Positions 26,822 through 35,871 of a stretch of 64,000 nt of DNA are shown here, piece after piece. Position numbers and translations under genes: made by a program. Within the stretch, counting starts at the first letter, position 1. Each line of letters starts with the position of its first letter. The notes beneath the pieces are model-generated. The model did no database searches and was not told the DNA's origin. It was given only the letters and a program-made list of their open reading frames with translations. The stretch is from Rhizobium sp. FKL33 (lineage in GTDB: Bacteria > Pseudomonadota > Alphaproteobacteria > Rhizobiales > Rhizobiaceae), in assembly GCF_005222915.1 (NCBI RefSeq), contig NZ_STFX01000004.1:1-64000 (forward strand), in the 5' to 3' direction.

Positions 26822-28027
26822 TCAGCCGTCGGCCTGTTTGAGCGCAGACAGCGCCGCCTGGAGATCGGCGATCAATGTCTCGCCGGTCTCGAAGACGCCG
26901 CCTTCCACCACGACCATGTTGCGACCTGCGCCCTTGGCCTCATAGAGGCATTGGTCGGCGCGGTCGATCGCCGCCTGCAGGGTGTCGTTCTCCGCCTGCA
27001 TCTTGGCGACGCCGAAGCTTGCGGTGATCTGCCGGTCAATGCCGAACTGGCGCCAGTCGCGGCCGGCAAAGCGCAGGCGGACGCCATGGGCGAGCACGCC
27101 GGCCTCGGCGAGGCTGGCCCCGGGGATGCAGATGACGAATTCCTCGCCGCCGAGACGGGCGGCGACTGCGCCGGCAGGGATCGACGTGCGGATTTCCAGC
27201 GCGAAGGCTGCGATCACCCGGTCGCCGGCGGCATGACCGAAGCGGTCGTTGACCTGCTTGAAATGATCGATATCGGTGACGACGATGACGCCGGACCAGG
27301 CGTCGCGAGCCTGGATCGGCTTCAACGCCTGTTCCAGGCCCCGCCTGTTGTAGAGACCGGTCAGGGGATCGACTTCGGCGGCGCGCCGATAGTTCAGCAT
27401 CACCCGCATGACCATGGAGCCAAAGGCGGCGGCGGCAAGCAGCACGCCGAAACAGCCGGAGGTGATCTGCATGACCACGGCGTAAACCGATTCGCCGAAG
27501 GCTTCGATATCGTCGTTGCCGTCGACCAGATAACTGATGGCGGCCACGCGCGTCAGCGTCTCTATGACCACCAGCGACGCGGCGGCGACGACAAGCCGAT
27601 CGGCGGTCGCATGCGCCTGCTGAACGACGGCGGACAGCGGCAGACCAAGCAGCAGCGCTGCGACGAGATCGTTGAGCAGCAATTCGGAGCGCAGGTCGGC
27701 AAGGCCGAAGACGAGATAGCTGTCGACCGCAAGATAGGCGCCGATCAGCGCCAGACGATAGCCGAGAGGATATTGGGCGTCAAAATGGGTGAGCAGCGCC
27801 TGGCCATAGAAGAAGAAAGCGAAAGCGAACAGCGCATCGCCCGTCATGGCCATGATATCGGCAGGACCCAGAGGCAAACTCACGAGAAAACCGAGCCCGG
27901 AACAGCCGAAGCCCAGGCCCCAGAACAGGGCGGCCTTCAGCCCGAACCGCCACAGCACCAGAAAAACCGCGGATACGGTCAGCGCCATGATCGGCAGGGT
28001 CAGGGCAAAACTGTCGAAAGCTTCCAT
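26822..28027 (-). CDS. membrane-bound GGDEF diguanylate cyclase
   Basis: The 401-residue protein has about six or seven hydrophobic helices in its first 200 residues and a C-terminal GGDEF domain. DPLTGLYNRRGLEQAL opens the domain and the active-site loop reads ARLGGEEFVICIP, an intact GGEEF. It should make cyclic di-GMP, which controls the switch between motile and sessile life. No canonical RxxD inhibitory site is evident immediately upstream of GGEEF. The input domain is of unknown type. It converges on the GlxA gene. Confidence 0.92.
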   Translation of the reverse strand: MEAFDSFALTLPIMALTVSAVFLVLWRFGLKAALFWGLGFGCSGLGFLVSLPLGPADIMAMTGDALFAFAFFFYGQALLTHFDAQYPLGYRLALIGAYLAVDSYLVFGLADLRSELLLNDLVAALLLGLPLSAVVQQAHATADRLVVAAASLVVIETLTRVAAISYLVDGNDDIEAFGESVYAVVMQITSGCFGVLLAAAAFGSMVMRVMLNYRRAAEVDPLTGLYNRRGLEQALKPIQARDAWSGVIVVTDIDHFKQVNDRFGHAAGDRVIAAFALEIRTSIPAGAVAARLGGEEFVICIPGASLAEAGVLAHGVRLRFAGRDWRQFGIDRQITASFGVAKMQAENDTLQAAIDRADQCLYEAKGAGRNMVVVEGGVFETGETLIADLQAALSALKQADG

Positions 28028-28175
28028 GACATTCCCGGCGACGAATTCACTCTTTCCTCCAGAGCTACAGGGCCGGCCTTAAAATTCGTTTTAAATGGAG
28101 GCGGTTTGTCGGTTTTCGCCCGGTTGCAGGGGCGACGGCGGCTGGATAGAACCTAGGAAAAAGGATGAGGATCGC

Positions 28176-28526
28176 ATGAGCGTCACGATTTACGGCATCA
28201 AGAACTGCGACACGATGAAAAAGGCTTTCACCTGGCTGGACAGCCAGGGAGTGGCCTACCGGTTCCACGACTACAAGAAGGACGCCCCGGCGCCCGAGAC
28301 GATCGCCGCCTGGGTGGACGCGCTCGGCTGGGAGACGGTGTTGAACCGCGCCGGCACGACCTTCAAAAAATTGCCGGATGAAGACCGGGCGGATCTCGAC
28401 CGCGACAAGGCGATCCGGCTGATGGCGGCGCAGCCCTCGATGATCAAGCGGCCGATCCTCGACAAGGACGGATCGCTGACGGCGGGCTTTAAGCCTGAAC
28501 TCTATGCCGGCCTCTTCGGGGGCTGA
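28176..28526 (+). CDS. ArsC/Spx-family protein, YffB-like
   Basis: A 116-residue thioredoxin-fold protein of the ArsC/Spx superfamily. The N-terminal segment VTIYGIKNCDTMKKAFTWLD has a single redox cysteine (NCDT), as in YffB, rather than the full set of arsenate reductase cysteines, and KRPILDKDG is the family C-terminal signature. Arsenate reduction is not supported by any neighbouring ars gene. A glutathione-linked reductase role has been suggested for YffB. ybaK follows after two bases. Confidence 0.88.
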   Translation: MSVTIYGIKNCDTMKKAFTWLDSQGVAYRFHDYKKDAPAPETIAAWVDALGWETVLNRAGTTFKKLPDEDRADLDRDKAIRLMAAQPSMIKRPILDKDGSLTAGFKPELYAGLFGG

Positions 28527-28528
28527 AC

Positions 28529-29002
28529 ATGTCGAAATCGACCCGCGCCACGCTGGCGCTCAGCAAGGCCGGCGTGTCCTTCGAGACGGTGACCTATGAC
28601 TACGATCCCGACGCCGACCGGATCGGGCTGCAGGCCGCCGAAGCGATCGGCGCCGCGCCATCGATCGTGCTCAAGACGCTGATGGCCGAGGTGGACGGCA
28701 AGCCTGTCTGCGTGGTGCTGCCTTCGGACGAAGAGGTCAGCATGAAGAAGCTCGCCAGCGCCTTCAAGGGCAAGTCGGCCAACATGATGAAGCCGGCGCA
28801 GGCGGAAAAGACCACCGGTTTCGTGGTCGGCGGCATTTCGCCGTTCGGGCAGAAGAAGCAGGTTCCCACCGTATTCGAGGAACAGGCGCTCGCCCATGCT
28901 CTCGTCTACATGAATGGCGGACAGCGTGGACTGCAGGTGAAACTCGCTCCCCAGGATGCAATCAAGGCGGCGAATGGCTTCGCCGCCTCGGTGATCGCCT
29001 GA
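28529..29002 (+). CDS. ybaK: Cys-tRNA(Pro)/Cys-tRNA(Cys) deacylase YbaK
   Basis: YbaK edits prolyl-tRNA that has been wrongly charged with cysteine. The 157-residue protein has the YbaK/ProX fold with the conserved VLKTLMAEVDGKPVCVV lysine, KLASAFKGKSANMMKPAQAE and VGGISPFGQKKQVPTVFEE. The closing residues GLQVKLAPQDAIKAANG match the family. It starts two bases after the ArsC-like gene, so they form an operon. It is convergent with grpE. Confidence 0.93.
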   Translation: MSKSTRATLALSKAGVSFETVTYDYDPDADRIGLQAAEAIGAAPSIVLKTLMAEVDGKPVCVVLPSDEEVSMKKLASAFKGKSANMMKPAQAEKTTGFVVGGISPFGQKKQVPTVFEEQALAHALVYMNGGQRGLQVKLAPQDAIKAANGFAASVIA

Positions 29003-29014
29003 TTTCTCGAGCGA

Positions 29015-29617
29015 TCAGGCCGTCTGTTCGGGAGCCGGCGCGGCGTCCGCCTTGGGGCCGCCCTTGGAGACGCCGACCATGGCGGGACGCAGCACGCGGT
29101 CGCCGATGACATAGCCGTCCTGCACAACCTGGATCACGGTGTTTGCCGGAATCTCCGGATTGGGGACCTCGAACATCGCCTGATGGAAATTGGGGTCGAA
29201 TTTCTGGCCGGTCGGTTCGATCTTCTTGACGCCGTGGCGTTCGAGCGCGCCGAGCATGGAGCGCTCGGTCATTTCCACACCTTCGACCAGCGCCACGAAA
29301 CCGGCGTCGCCGCCGGTCCGGGCTTCCGCCGGAATGGCGTCCAGCGCGCGACGCAGATTGTCGGAGACGCCCAGCATGTCGCGCGCGAATGCGGCGACCG
29401 AATAGGTCTTGGCGTCCTTGACGTCACGCTCGGTGCGGCGGCGCAAATTGTCCATCTCGGCGGCGAGGCGCAGATATCGGTCCTTGAGATCGGCGTTCTC
29501 GGCCTTCAGCAGCTCGACCGGATCGGGTTCGGCGGGCTGGGCCGTTTCGGCGTTTTCATGAGCGGCGGCGGCGGTTTCGGCGTCCTGCTGCGGCGCGTTC
29601 TTGGTCTCGTCGGTCAT
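29015..29617 (-). CDS. grpE: nucleotide exchange factor GrpE
   Basis: GrpE releases ADP from DnaK. The 200-residue protein has an acidic disordered N-terminus, a long coiled-coil helix (about 35-100; [20 protein letters not shown]) and the C-terminal beta domain with [16 protein letters not shown] and [21 protein letters not shown]. The ATG at 29617 gives the normal MTDETKN start. hrcA lies upstream on the same strand, a standard heat-shock pairing, but the 114-bp gap carries a promoter candidate. Confidence 0.97.
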   Translation of the reverse strand: MTDETKNAPQQDAETAAAAHENAETAQPAEPDPVELLKAENADLKDRYLRLAAEMDNLRRRTERDVKDAKTYSVAAFARDMLGVSDNLRRALDAIPAEARTGGDAGFVALVEGVEMTERSMLGALERHGVKKIEPTGQKFDPNFHQAMFEVPNPEIPANTVIQVVQDGYVIGDRVLRPAMVGVSKGGPKADAAPAPEQTA

Positions 29618-29667
29618 TACGGTCTCCGCATATGTGAATGCATCAAAGTGAGCTGATTTGATCGGGG

Positions 29668-29696
29668 ATATCGAGCTTCGAGGCGAAAAAATCAAG
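29668..29696 (-). promoter_or_regulatory. candidate grpE promoter
   Basis: On the minus strand CTTGAT (29691-29696), 17 bases, and CGATAT (29668-29673) match the rhizobial CTTGAC-N17-CTATAT form at most positions. It lies in the hrcA-grpE gap. A heat-shock sigma factor could read a related signal; I could not decide between them. Confidence 0.4.
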
Positions 29697-29731
29697 GTGT
29701 TGCGCCAAGATTCGCGGGTTTTCGGGCGGGG

Positions 29732-30787
29732 CTAGACCGCCTTGCCGGCCAGTTTCGACATCAATTGCGCGGTGTAGTCGACCATGGGCACAATCTTGGA
29801 ATAATTGAGCCGGGTCGGGCCGATGACGCCGACCGCGCCGATGATGCGGTCCTCGCTGTTGCGATAGGGAGCCACGACGAGCGACGAACCCGACAGCGAG
29901 AACAGCCGGTTCTCCGAGCCGATATAGATGCGCACGCCCTGCCCGCCTTCGGCGAGATTGAGGATGTCGCTCAGCGATTCCTTCTTTTCGAGATCGTCGA
30001 ACAGCATGCGCAGCCGGTCGAGATCCTCCGCGCCATCGACGCCTTCCAGAAGATTGGAGCGCCCGCGCACGATAAGCCGCGTCGGGCCGTCATCGTCGGC
30101 CGCGCCGGACCAGGTCGCCAGCCCCCGTTCGACGAGGTCACGCGAGAGCTGGTCGAGTTCGGTGCGGATGGTTTCCTTCAGTCTGGCGATGCGTTCGCCG
30201 GCCTCGGTGAGCGTCAGGCCGGACATATGGGCGTTGAGGAAATTGGCCGCCGCGATCAATTGCGACGAAGTGATGCCGGCCGGAAGCGAAATGATGCGGT
30301 TTTCCACCTCGTCGCGGTCGCCGACCAGCACCGCGAGCGCCTTTTCCGGCGACAGCCGGATGAACTCGACATGCTTGACCTGGGTGTCGTTCTTGGCGGT
30401 GATGACGAGACCCGCGCCGCGCGAGGCCGATGACAGAAGCTGGCTTGCGCCGTTCAGCGCGTTTTCGACCGGCGTATCGCGATTTTCAGGACTGATCTGC
30501 CGGTCGATCTGTCGGCGCTCTTCTTCCGACAGGGCGCCGATCTGCATGAAGGCGTCCACGAAGAAGCGCAGGCCCTGCTGGGTGGGGAGCCGCCCCGCCG
30601 AGACATGCGGCGAGTAGATCAGGCCCAGTTCTTCCAGATCGCTCATGACATTGCGGATGGAAGCCGGCGACAGCGACATGGGCAGAAGGCGCGACAATGA
30701 GCGCGATCCCAGAGGCTCGCCTGTGCCAAGATAGCTTTCGACAATGCGCCGGAAGATTTCGCCAGACCGATCGTCGAGCATTTTCAT
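29732..30787 (-). CDS. hrcA: heat-inducible transcription repressor HrcA
   Basis: HrcA binds CIRCE elements and represses groESL and related chaperone genes until heat inactivates it. The 351-residue protein has an N-terminal winged helix (GEPLGSRSLSRLLPMSLSPA, SPHVSAGRLPTQQGLRFFVD), a GAF-like middle domain and the C-terminal GAVGVIGPTRLNYSKIVPMV signature. No CIRCE element was found in this window, so its operators must lie elsewhere. It is divergent from rph. Confidence 0.97.
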   Translation of the reverse strand: MKMLDDRSGEIFRRIVESYLGTGEPLGSRSLSRLLPMSLSPASIRNVMSDLEELGLIYSPHVSAGRLPTQQGLRFFVDAFMQIGALSEEERRQIDRQISPENRDTPVENALNGASQLLSSASRGAGLVITAKNDTQVKHVEFIRLSPEKALAVLVGDRDEVENRIISLPAGITSSQLIAAANFLNAHMSGLTLTEAGERIARLKETIRTELDQLSRDLVERGLATWSGAADDDGPTRLIVRGRSNLLEGVDGAEDLDRLRMLFDDLEKKESLSDILNLAEGGQGVRIYIGSENRLFSLSGSSLVVAPYRNSEDRIIGAVGVIGPTRLNYSKIVPMVDYTAQLMSKLAGKAV

Positions 30788-30956
30788 CTAGCATTCCCTG
30801 TCGATGACATATTCCACCAGAGCCAGCACAGCCTGGACCAAAGGGAAATATAAGGATTTGAAGGCGCTGCGCAAAAGAAAAAACATCCCTTTTCCTTTGC
30901 AAATCCCCCCTTGCGCCCTTAATACGGCTCAGACACGCACAGCAGGAGAAGTGACG

Positions 30957-31673
30957 ATGCGGCCATCCGGACGGAAAACCGATCAAATGCGCAAGGTGAC
31001 GTTCGAACGCGGCTTTTCCAAGCACGCCGAAGGCTCCTGTCTGGTCAAATTCGGCGACACGCATGTGCTGTGCACCGCGAGCGTCGAGGAAAAGCCGCCG
31101 GCATGGCTGCGCAACACCGGCAAGGGCTGGGTGACGGCCGAATATGGCATGCTGCCACGTTCGACCGGCGACCGCATGCGCCGCGAGGCGACCTCCGGCA
31201 AGCAGGGCGGCCGCACCCAGGAGATCCAGCGGCTGATCGGCCGCTCGCTGCGCGCGGTGGTGGACCTGCAGGCGCTCGGCGAACGCCAGATCACCGTCGA
31301 CTGCGACGTCATCCAGGCCGATGGCGGCACCCGCACCGCCTCGATCACCGGCGGCTGGATCGCGCTCCATGACTGCCTGAAATGGATGGAAAACCGCAAT
31401 ATGCTGAAGGTCGACAAGGTCCTGAAGGATCATGTCGCGGCCATTTCCTGCGGCATCTTTGCCAACCAGCCTGTCATCGACCTCGATTATCTCGAAGACT
31501 CCTCGGCCGAGACCGACGCCAATTTCGTCATGACCGGAACGGGCGGCATCGTCGAGATCCAGGGCACCGCCGAAGGCGCGCCGTTCAGCGAAGAAGAACT
31601 GTTGACGCTGATGGGTCTCGCCAAGAACGGCATCGCCGAACTGGTGGGCCTGCAGAAGCAGGCGATCGCCTGA
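30957..31673 (+). CDS. rph: ribonuclease PH
   Basis: RNase PH trims the 3' ends of tRNA precursors by phosphorolysis. The 238-residue product has the family start [20 protein letters not shown], the phosphate-binding [11 protein letters not shown] region and [18 protein letters not shown]-like segment (here [18 protein letters not shown]), then [15 protein letters not shown]. The ATG at 30957 follows AGGAGAAG. It leads a same-strand run with a VOC protein, rdgB and hemW, a common order in this group. Confidence 0.98.
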   Translation: MRPSGRKTDQMRKVTFERGFSKHAEGSCLVKFGDTHVLCTASVEEKPPAWLRNTGKGWVTAEYGMLPRSTGDRMRREATSGKQGGRTQEIQRLIGRSLRAVVDLQALGERQITVDCDVIQADGGTRTASITGGWIALHDCLKWMENRNMLKVDKVLKDHVAAISCGIFANQPVIDLDYLEDSSAETDANFVMTGTGGIVEIQGTAEGAPFSEEELLTLMGLAKNGIAELVGLQKQAIA

Positions 31674-31684
31674 GGAGATCCCCG

Positions 31685-32092
31685 ATGAAGGCAGGCCGCG
31701 TGCTCGAAACCGCCGTCTACGCCGCCGATCTCGACGCGGCCGAAGCCTTCTATCGCGACATTCTCGGGCTGGAGCTCATCTCGCGCGGCGCCAACCGCCA
31801 TGTGTTCTTCCGCGCGGGAGACGGGGTGCTCCTGGTGTTCAACCCCGAGGAAACCGTGACTTCGCCCGCGCCCGATCAACTGCCCGTGCCGCCGCATGGC
31901 GCGAGAGGCGAAGGTCATCTCTGTTTCGCCGCGAGCGCTGCGGAGATCGACGCCTGGGAACGGAAACTGACCGCGGCGGGCGTGGCGATCGAATCCCGCG
32001 TCGCCTGGCCGAATGGCGGCCGCTCCATCTATTTTCGCGATCCGGCGGGCAATTCGCTGGAATTCGCCGAGCCCCGCATCTGGGGCGTCTGA
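31685..32092 (+). CDS. VOC (glyoxalase/bleomycin resistance) family protein
   Basis: A 135-residue vicinal oxygen chelate protein with paired beta-alpha-beta-beta-beta modules: [20 protein letters not shown] opens the first and [20 protein letters not shown] closes the second. Candidate metal ligands are His40 (NRHVFF) with Glu/His residues of the second module (GEGHLCF, LEFAEP). Members range from dioxygenases to resistance proteins; the substrate is not evident. It sits between rph and rdgB with gaps of 11 and 13 bp. Confidence 0.85.
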   Translation: MKAGRVLETAVYAADLDAAEAFYRDILGLELISRGANRHVFFRAGDGVLLVFNPEETVTSPAPDQLPVPPHGARGEGHLCFAASAAEIDAWERKLTAAGVAIESRVAWPNGGRSIYFRDPAGNSLEFAEPRIWGV

Positions 32093-32105
32093 ACCAGAGG
32101 CAATC

Positions 32106-32750
32106 ATGCGCAAGCTCGACAGCAAGACCATCATCGTCGCCAGCCACAATGCCGGCAAGATCGCCGAGATCAACGATCTCATCGGCCCCATGGGCTTTAC
32201 CGCCAAATCCGCCAAGGAATTGAACCTCGCCGAACCCGACGAGACGGGCACGACCTATGAGGAGAACGCGCGCATCAAGGCGCTGGCATCGGCTATTGCG
32301 TCAGGTCTTCCGGCGCTTTCGGATGATTCCGGCATCGCCATCGACGCGCTGGACGGAGCGCCGGGCGTCTACACCGCCAACTGGGCAGAGCGCGAGGACG
32401 GCAGCCGCGATTTCGCCTGGGCAATGGAGAAGGTCGAGCGCGCGCTCGAGGAAAAGGGCGCGATCGCGCCCGACCAGCGTAAGGGCCGCTTCGTCAGCGT
32501 GCTCTGCCTCGCCTGGCCTGACGGCCATACCGAGACGTTTCGCGGCGAAGTCGAGGGCGAGATCGTCTGGCCGCCGCGCGGAACCGCAGGCTTCGGCTAT
32601 GACCCGATCTTCAAGCCCGACGGCTATGAAACGACCTTCGGCGAAATGACCGCCGAGGAAAAGCATGGTTGGCGGCCTGGCGACGCAGAGGCGCTGTCGC
32701 ATCGCGCCCGCGCCTTTAAGCTGCTGGTGGAAACGGGGCTGACGCTCTGA
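32106..32750 (+). CDS. rdgB: dITP/XTP pyrophosphatase
   Basis: RdgB/HAM1 hydrolyses non-canonical purine triphosphates and keeps them out of DNA. The 214-residue protein shows [18 protein letters not shown] at the start, the catalytic [32 protein letters not shown] and the C-terminal [11 protein letters not shown]. The ATG at 32106 is the only one that fits the family N-terminus. hemW starts one base after the stop, so translation is probably coupled. Confidence 0.97.
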   Translation: MRKLDSKTIIVASHNAGKIAEINDLIGPMGFTAKSAKELNLAEPDETGTTYEENARIKALASAIASGLPALSDDSGIAIDALDGAPGVYTANWAEREDGSRDFAWAMEKVERALEEKGAIAPDQRKGRFVSVLCLAWPDGHTETFRGEVEGEIVWPPRGTAGFGYDPIFKPDGYETTFGEMTAEEKHGWRPGDAEALSHRARAFKLLVETGLTL

Positions 32751-32751
32751 G

Positions 32752-33930
32752 ATGGACGTGAACGCCGCCCTGCTTCCGGATACGGGCGAACCGGGTTTCG
32801 GCGTTTATCTGCATTGGCCTTTCTGCGCGGCCAAGTGTCCCTATTGCGATTTCAACAGCCATGTCCGCCACCAGCAGGTCGACCAGGACGCCTTCGTCGT
32901 GGCCTTCCTCAAGGAAATGTCGGTGATGCGTGACATCAGCGGCCCGCGGACGGTGACATCGGTCTTCGTCGGCGGCGGCACGCCGTCGCTGATGAGACCC
33001 GAGACGATCGACGCGCTGTTGACCGGGATTTCGCGGCTCTGGCACATGCCTGACGGCATCGAGATCACCATGGAGGCGAACCCCTCCAGCGTCGAGGCCG
33101 AGCGCTTTCGCGGCTATCGCGCCGCAGGCGTCAACCGGGTGTCGCTCGGCGTGCAGGCGCTGAACGATCGCGATCTCAAATTCCTCGGACGGCTGCACAA
33201 TGTCGAGGACGCGCTGAAGGCGGTGCGGCTGGCGCGCGAGATCTTTCCGCGCATGAGCTTCGACCTGATCTATGCGCGGCCAGGCCAGAGCGAAGACGAA
33301 TGGATCCGCGAGCTCAATGAGGCGATCGGCTATGCTGTCGATCACCTCTCGCTCTACCAGCTGACCATCGAAGAGGGCACGCCTTTCTTTGGACTGCACC
33401 AGAACGGCAAGATCGTGCTGCCGGACCCGGAGGCCGCGGCGCGTCTCTACGAGATCACCCAGGAGGTGACGGAGGCTCATGGCATGCCGGCTTACGAGGT
33501 GTCGAACCACGCCAAGCCGGGCGCGGAAAGCCGGCACAACCTGACCTACTGGCGCTATGGCGATTATGCCGGCATCGGGCCCGGCGCGCATGGGCGCATC
33601 AGCCGCCAGGGCCACAAATATGCGACCGCCACCGAGCGGCATCCCGAAACCTGGCTGGCCGCCGTCGCCGCCAAAGGCCATGGCATGGTCGAGCAGGAAA
33701 GCCTGGAGCGCGACGAGCAGGCCGACGAGATGCTGCTGATGGGCCTGAGGCTGCGCGAAGGCCTGGATCTCGCGCGCTGGAGCGAGCTTGCGGGGCGCGG
33801 CCTCGATCCCGAACGGGAAGCCTTCCTCATCCAGCACGGCCTTCTCGAACGGCTGGGAAATTCACGGCTGCGCTGCACGCAATCCGGCATGCTGGTGCTC
33901 GACGCCGTCGTCGCCGATCTCGCCGCCTGA
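32752..33930 (+). CDS. hemW: radical SAM heme chaperone HemW
   Basis: HemW is related to coproporphyrinogen dehydrogenase HemN but is thought to insert heme into target proteins. The 392-residue protein carries the radical SAM cluster motif in CAAKCPYCDF (about residues 24-33), VFVGGGTPSLM, EANPSSVEAERF and the HemW-type C-terminal domain. It is shorter than true HemN and lacks its N-terminal extension. It is coupled to rdgB. Older annotations call such genes hemN; function is inferred from the family. Confidence 0.92.
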   Translation: MDVNAALLPDTGEPGFGVYLHWPFCAAKCPYCDFNSHVRHQQVDQDAFVVAFLKEMSVMRDISGPRTVTSVFVGGGTPSLMRPETIDALLTGISRLWHMPDGIEITMEANPSSVEAERFRGYRAAGVNRVSLGVQALNDRDLKFLGRLHNVEDALKAVRLAREIFPRMSFDLIYARPGQSEDEWIRELNEAIGYAVDHLSLYQLTIEEGTPFFGLHQNGKIVLPDPEAAARLYEITQEVTEAHGMPAYEVSNHAKPGAESRHNLTYWRYGDYAGIGPGAHGRISRQGHKYATATERHPETWLAAVAAKGHGMVEQESLERDEQADEMLLMGLRLREGLDLARWSELAGRGLDPEREAFLIQHGLLERLGNSRLRCTQSGMLVLDAVVADLAA

Positions 33931-33986
33931 CGGCAGTTCGGCTTGCGCGGAGCTTGAAGGCGACGCTGTCAATCGCTTGCATGGCC

Positions 33987-34016
33987 TTGACGAAAAGCGG
34001 ATTTGGCTTTTCTAAT
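33987..34016 (+). promoter_or_regulatory. candidate promoter with internal inverted repeat
   Basis: TTGACG (33987-33992), an 18-base gap and TCTAAT (34011-34016) form a good -35/-10 pair for the desaturase gene. The gap itself holds AAAAGC and GCTTTT as inverted arms separated by seven bases, a possible regulator site placed between the promoter boxes. Confidence 0.45.
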
Positions 34017-34087
34017 AGGGGCCTAGGTAGCGCCAGGATGATTTTGCTCTCCGCGTTCGGAACCTGATTTCTAGCATATCGCTTTTC

Positions 34088-35059
34088 ATGTCATCCCACA
34101 CAATCGAAGGCGCCTCTGCGGGCGGCGCGAAACGGGTCCGCAAATCCATCGAATGGCCCACCGTTCTCCTTGCTCTCGTCATTTACGGCGGCTGGGGGCT
34201 TCTCACCTTCTTCTGGGCCGCACTCCCCTATCCTCTGCTCTTCGTGCTCGGAGGCTGGATCATCGCCTGGCACGGATCGCTGCAGCATGAGGTGCTGCAT
34301 GGCCATCCCACCCGCTTCTGGGTGATCAACGACGCGATCGGCTGGCCGCCGATTTCGATCTGGCTGCCATACCGGCTCTACAAGCGATCGCATCTCAAGC
34401 ATCACCGTGACGACTGGCTGACGGACCCGATCGAGGATCCGGAATCCTATTACTTCACCGGCGAACACTGGGCGCGGACCGGGGCTGCGGGCCGTCTGCT
34501 GGCGACGATCAACAACACGCTGCCGGGACGGCTGATCCTCGGCCCGCTGATCGCCATGGCCGCGCTGTTCGGCTCGGAGGCGGCGCTGATGCTCAAGGGC
34601 GATCTGCGCAATCTCGGCATGTGGCTTCGGCACGCGCTGGGCGCTGTGGCAGTGCTCGTCTGGGTCATCGGCGTCTGCGGCATGCCGGTCTGGATCTATC
34701 TGACCGCCTTCGTCTATGCGGGCCTCGCCTTCTCGCGGCTACGCTCTTTCGCCGAACATCGCTATGCCGGGGAAAAGGAAGAGCGCACGGCGATCGTCGA
34801 GAACACGCCCGCCTTCGGATTGCTGTTCCTGCACAACAATCTCCACATCGTGCATCACAGCCGTCCGCAACTCGCCTGGTACAAGATCCCGGCGCTCTAC
34901 AAGGCCGAACGCGACGCCTTCATCCGGCTGAACGGCGGCCTGGTCTATAACGGTTATTGGGAGGTGGCGCGGCGCTATTTCTTCCGCACCCATCATCAGC
35001 CCGTGCATCCGCATCATCCCGATCGGGTGAGCGTCGGCGATCAGGCGAGGGCCGGGTAA
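34088..35059 (+). CDS. membrane fatty acid desaturase-like protein
   Basis: A 323-residue di-iron membrane protein of the fatty acid desaturase/hydroxylase superfamily. Three histidine boxes are visible: HGSLQHEVLHGH (about 59-70), HLKHH (about 103-107) and HIVHH (about 256-260), between hydrophobic helices. It should oxidise an acyl chain or another lipid in the inner membrane. It has its own promoter candidate. The last 19 bp overlap the convergent PhnD-like gene. The substrate is unknown. Confidence 0.85.
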   Translation: MSSHTIEGASAGGAKRVRKSIEWPTVLLALVIYGGWGLLTFFWAALPYPLLFVLGGWIIAWHGSLQHEVLHGHPTRFWVINDAIGWPPISIWLPYRLYKRSHLKHHRDDWLTDPIEDPESYYFTGEHWARTGAAGRLLATINNTLPGRLILGPLIAMAALFGSEAALMLKGDLRNLGMWLRHALGAVAVLVWVIGVCGMPVWIYLTAFVYAGLAFSRLRSFAEHRYAGEKEERTAIVENTPAFGLLFLHNNLHIVHHSRPQLAWYKIPALYKAERDAFIRLNGGLVYNGYWEVARRYFFRTHHQPVHPHHPDRVSVGDQARAG

Positions 35060-35871
35060 CCCAGCTCTTCGGCCTGATGACGGAGATCGTCGAGCCTCTG
35101 GTAGTCGCCGTCCGAGAGGATGGCGACGCCTTTCAGACCGAGGGTCGCAAGAATTTCGGCATTGGCGGGATCGGCGACGACATCGGCAAGCGCCGAACGA
35201 ATCGCCGCGAGCTCCGCATCGCGGGTCGTCCCGCGCGTGATGAAGGGCAGACCGGGACCCCGAGGCGTTTCCGCAACGATTCGCACGCCGGACAGCCGCT
35301 CCGGCGCGTGCTTTTCGAGCAGGCCCCAAGTGACCGTGTCGACCGAGGCGATGTCGGCCAGTCCGTCCCGTACGGCGTCGATGGAGCCGACGTGGCCGCC
35401 GCTGACCGTGATCGAGCCGAAGAAGGGCCTGCCCTCGGCAAGCGGCGCGATGGACGCGCGAAACAGATTCATGCCGGAATTGGACATCCAGTCATTGATC
35501 GCTGCGCGGCGCCCACGGAAATCCTCGAGCGTGCGACCGGGATGCGTCTCATGCGCAATGACGAAGCTCGCCCGCTCCACGCCCTGCCCGCCCGAAAACT
35601 CGTAGATCGGCGTCGCGACCAGCCGCACCTTGCCCCTGAGCTCCATCACATAGGGATAGCCGCAGGTCTGCGAAAAGATGAGATCCGGCTCGCTCCAGAC
35701 CGCATGATAATGCGACTGGCGGTCAAGCTGATCGCTGACAGGAAAACCGCGCTCGCGCAGGTTTTGCGAGAGCGCGGTCCAGAAGAGGTCGTTGGCCCGC
35801 CGCACAGGGCCTTCCATGTCGTACATCGACAGGGTGGCGCGGAGCGGCGAGACCAAGGCCGGATCACTCAT
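35041..35871 (-). CDS. PhnD-like substrate-binding protein without signal peptide
   Basis: A 276-residue protein of the PhnD/phosphonate-binding superfamily (periplasmic-binding fold; [50 protein letters not shown]). Unlike transporter components it begins [19 protein letters not shown] with no signal peptide, and no permease or ATPase gene is near. It starts inside the last eight bases of dnaA, so it is probably translated from the dnaA mRNA. A cytoplasmic ligand-binding or enzyme-like role is possible but unproven. Confidence 0.8.
   Translation of the reverse strand: MSDPALVSPLRATLSMYDMEGPVRRANDLFWTALSQNLRERGFPVSDQLDRQSHYHAVWSEPDLIFSQTCGYPYVMELRGKVRLVATPIYEFSGGQGVERASFVIAHETHPGRTLEDFRGRRAAINDWMSNSGMNLFRASIAPLAEGRPFFGSITVSGGHVGSIDAVRDGLADIASVDTVTWGLLEKHAPERLSGVRIVAETPRGPGLPFITRGTTRDAELAAIRSALADVVADPANAEILATLGLKGVAILSDGDYQRLDDLRHQAEELGYPALA

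Noticed and set aside
30788-30956. CIRCE element between hrcA and rph
   Set aside because: The TTAGCACTC-N9-GAGTGCTAA pattern is absent from this gap.
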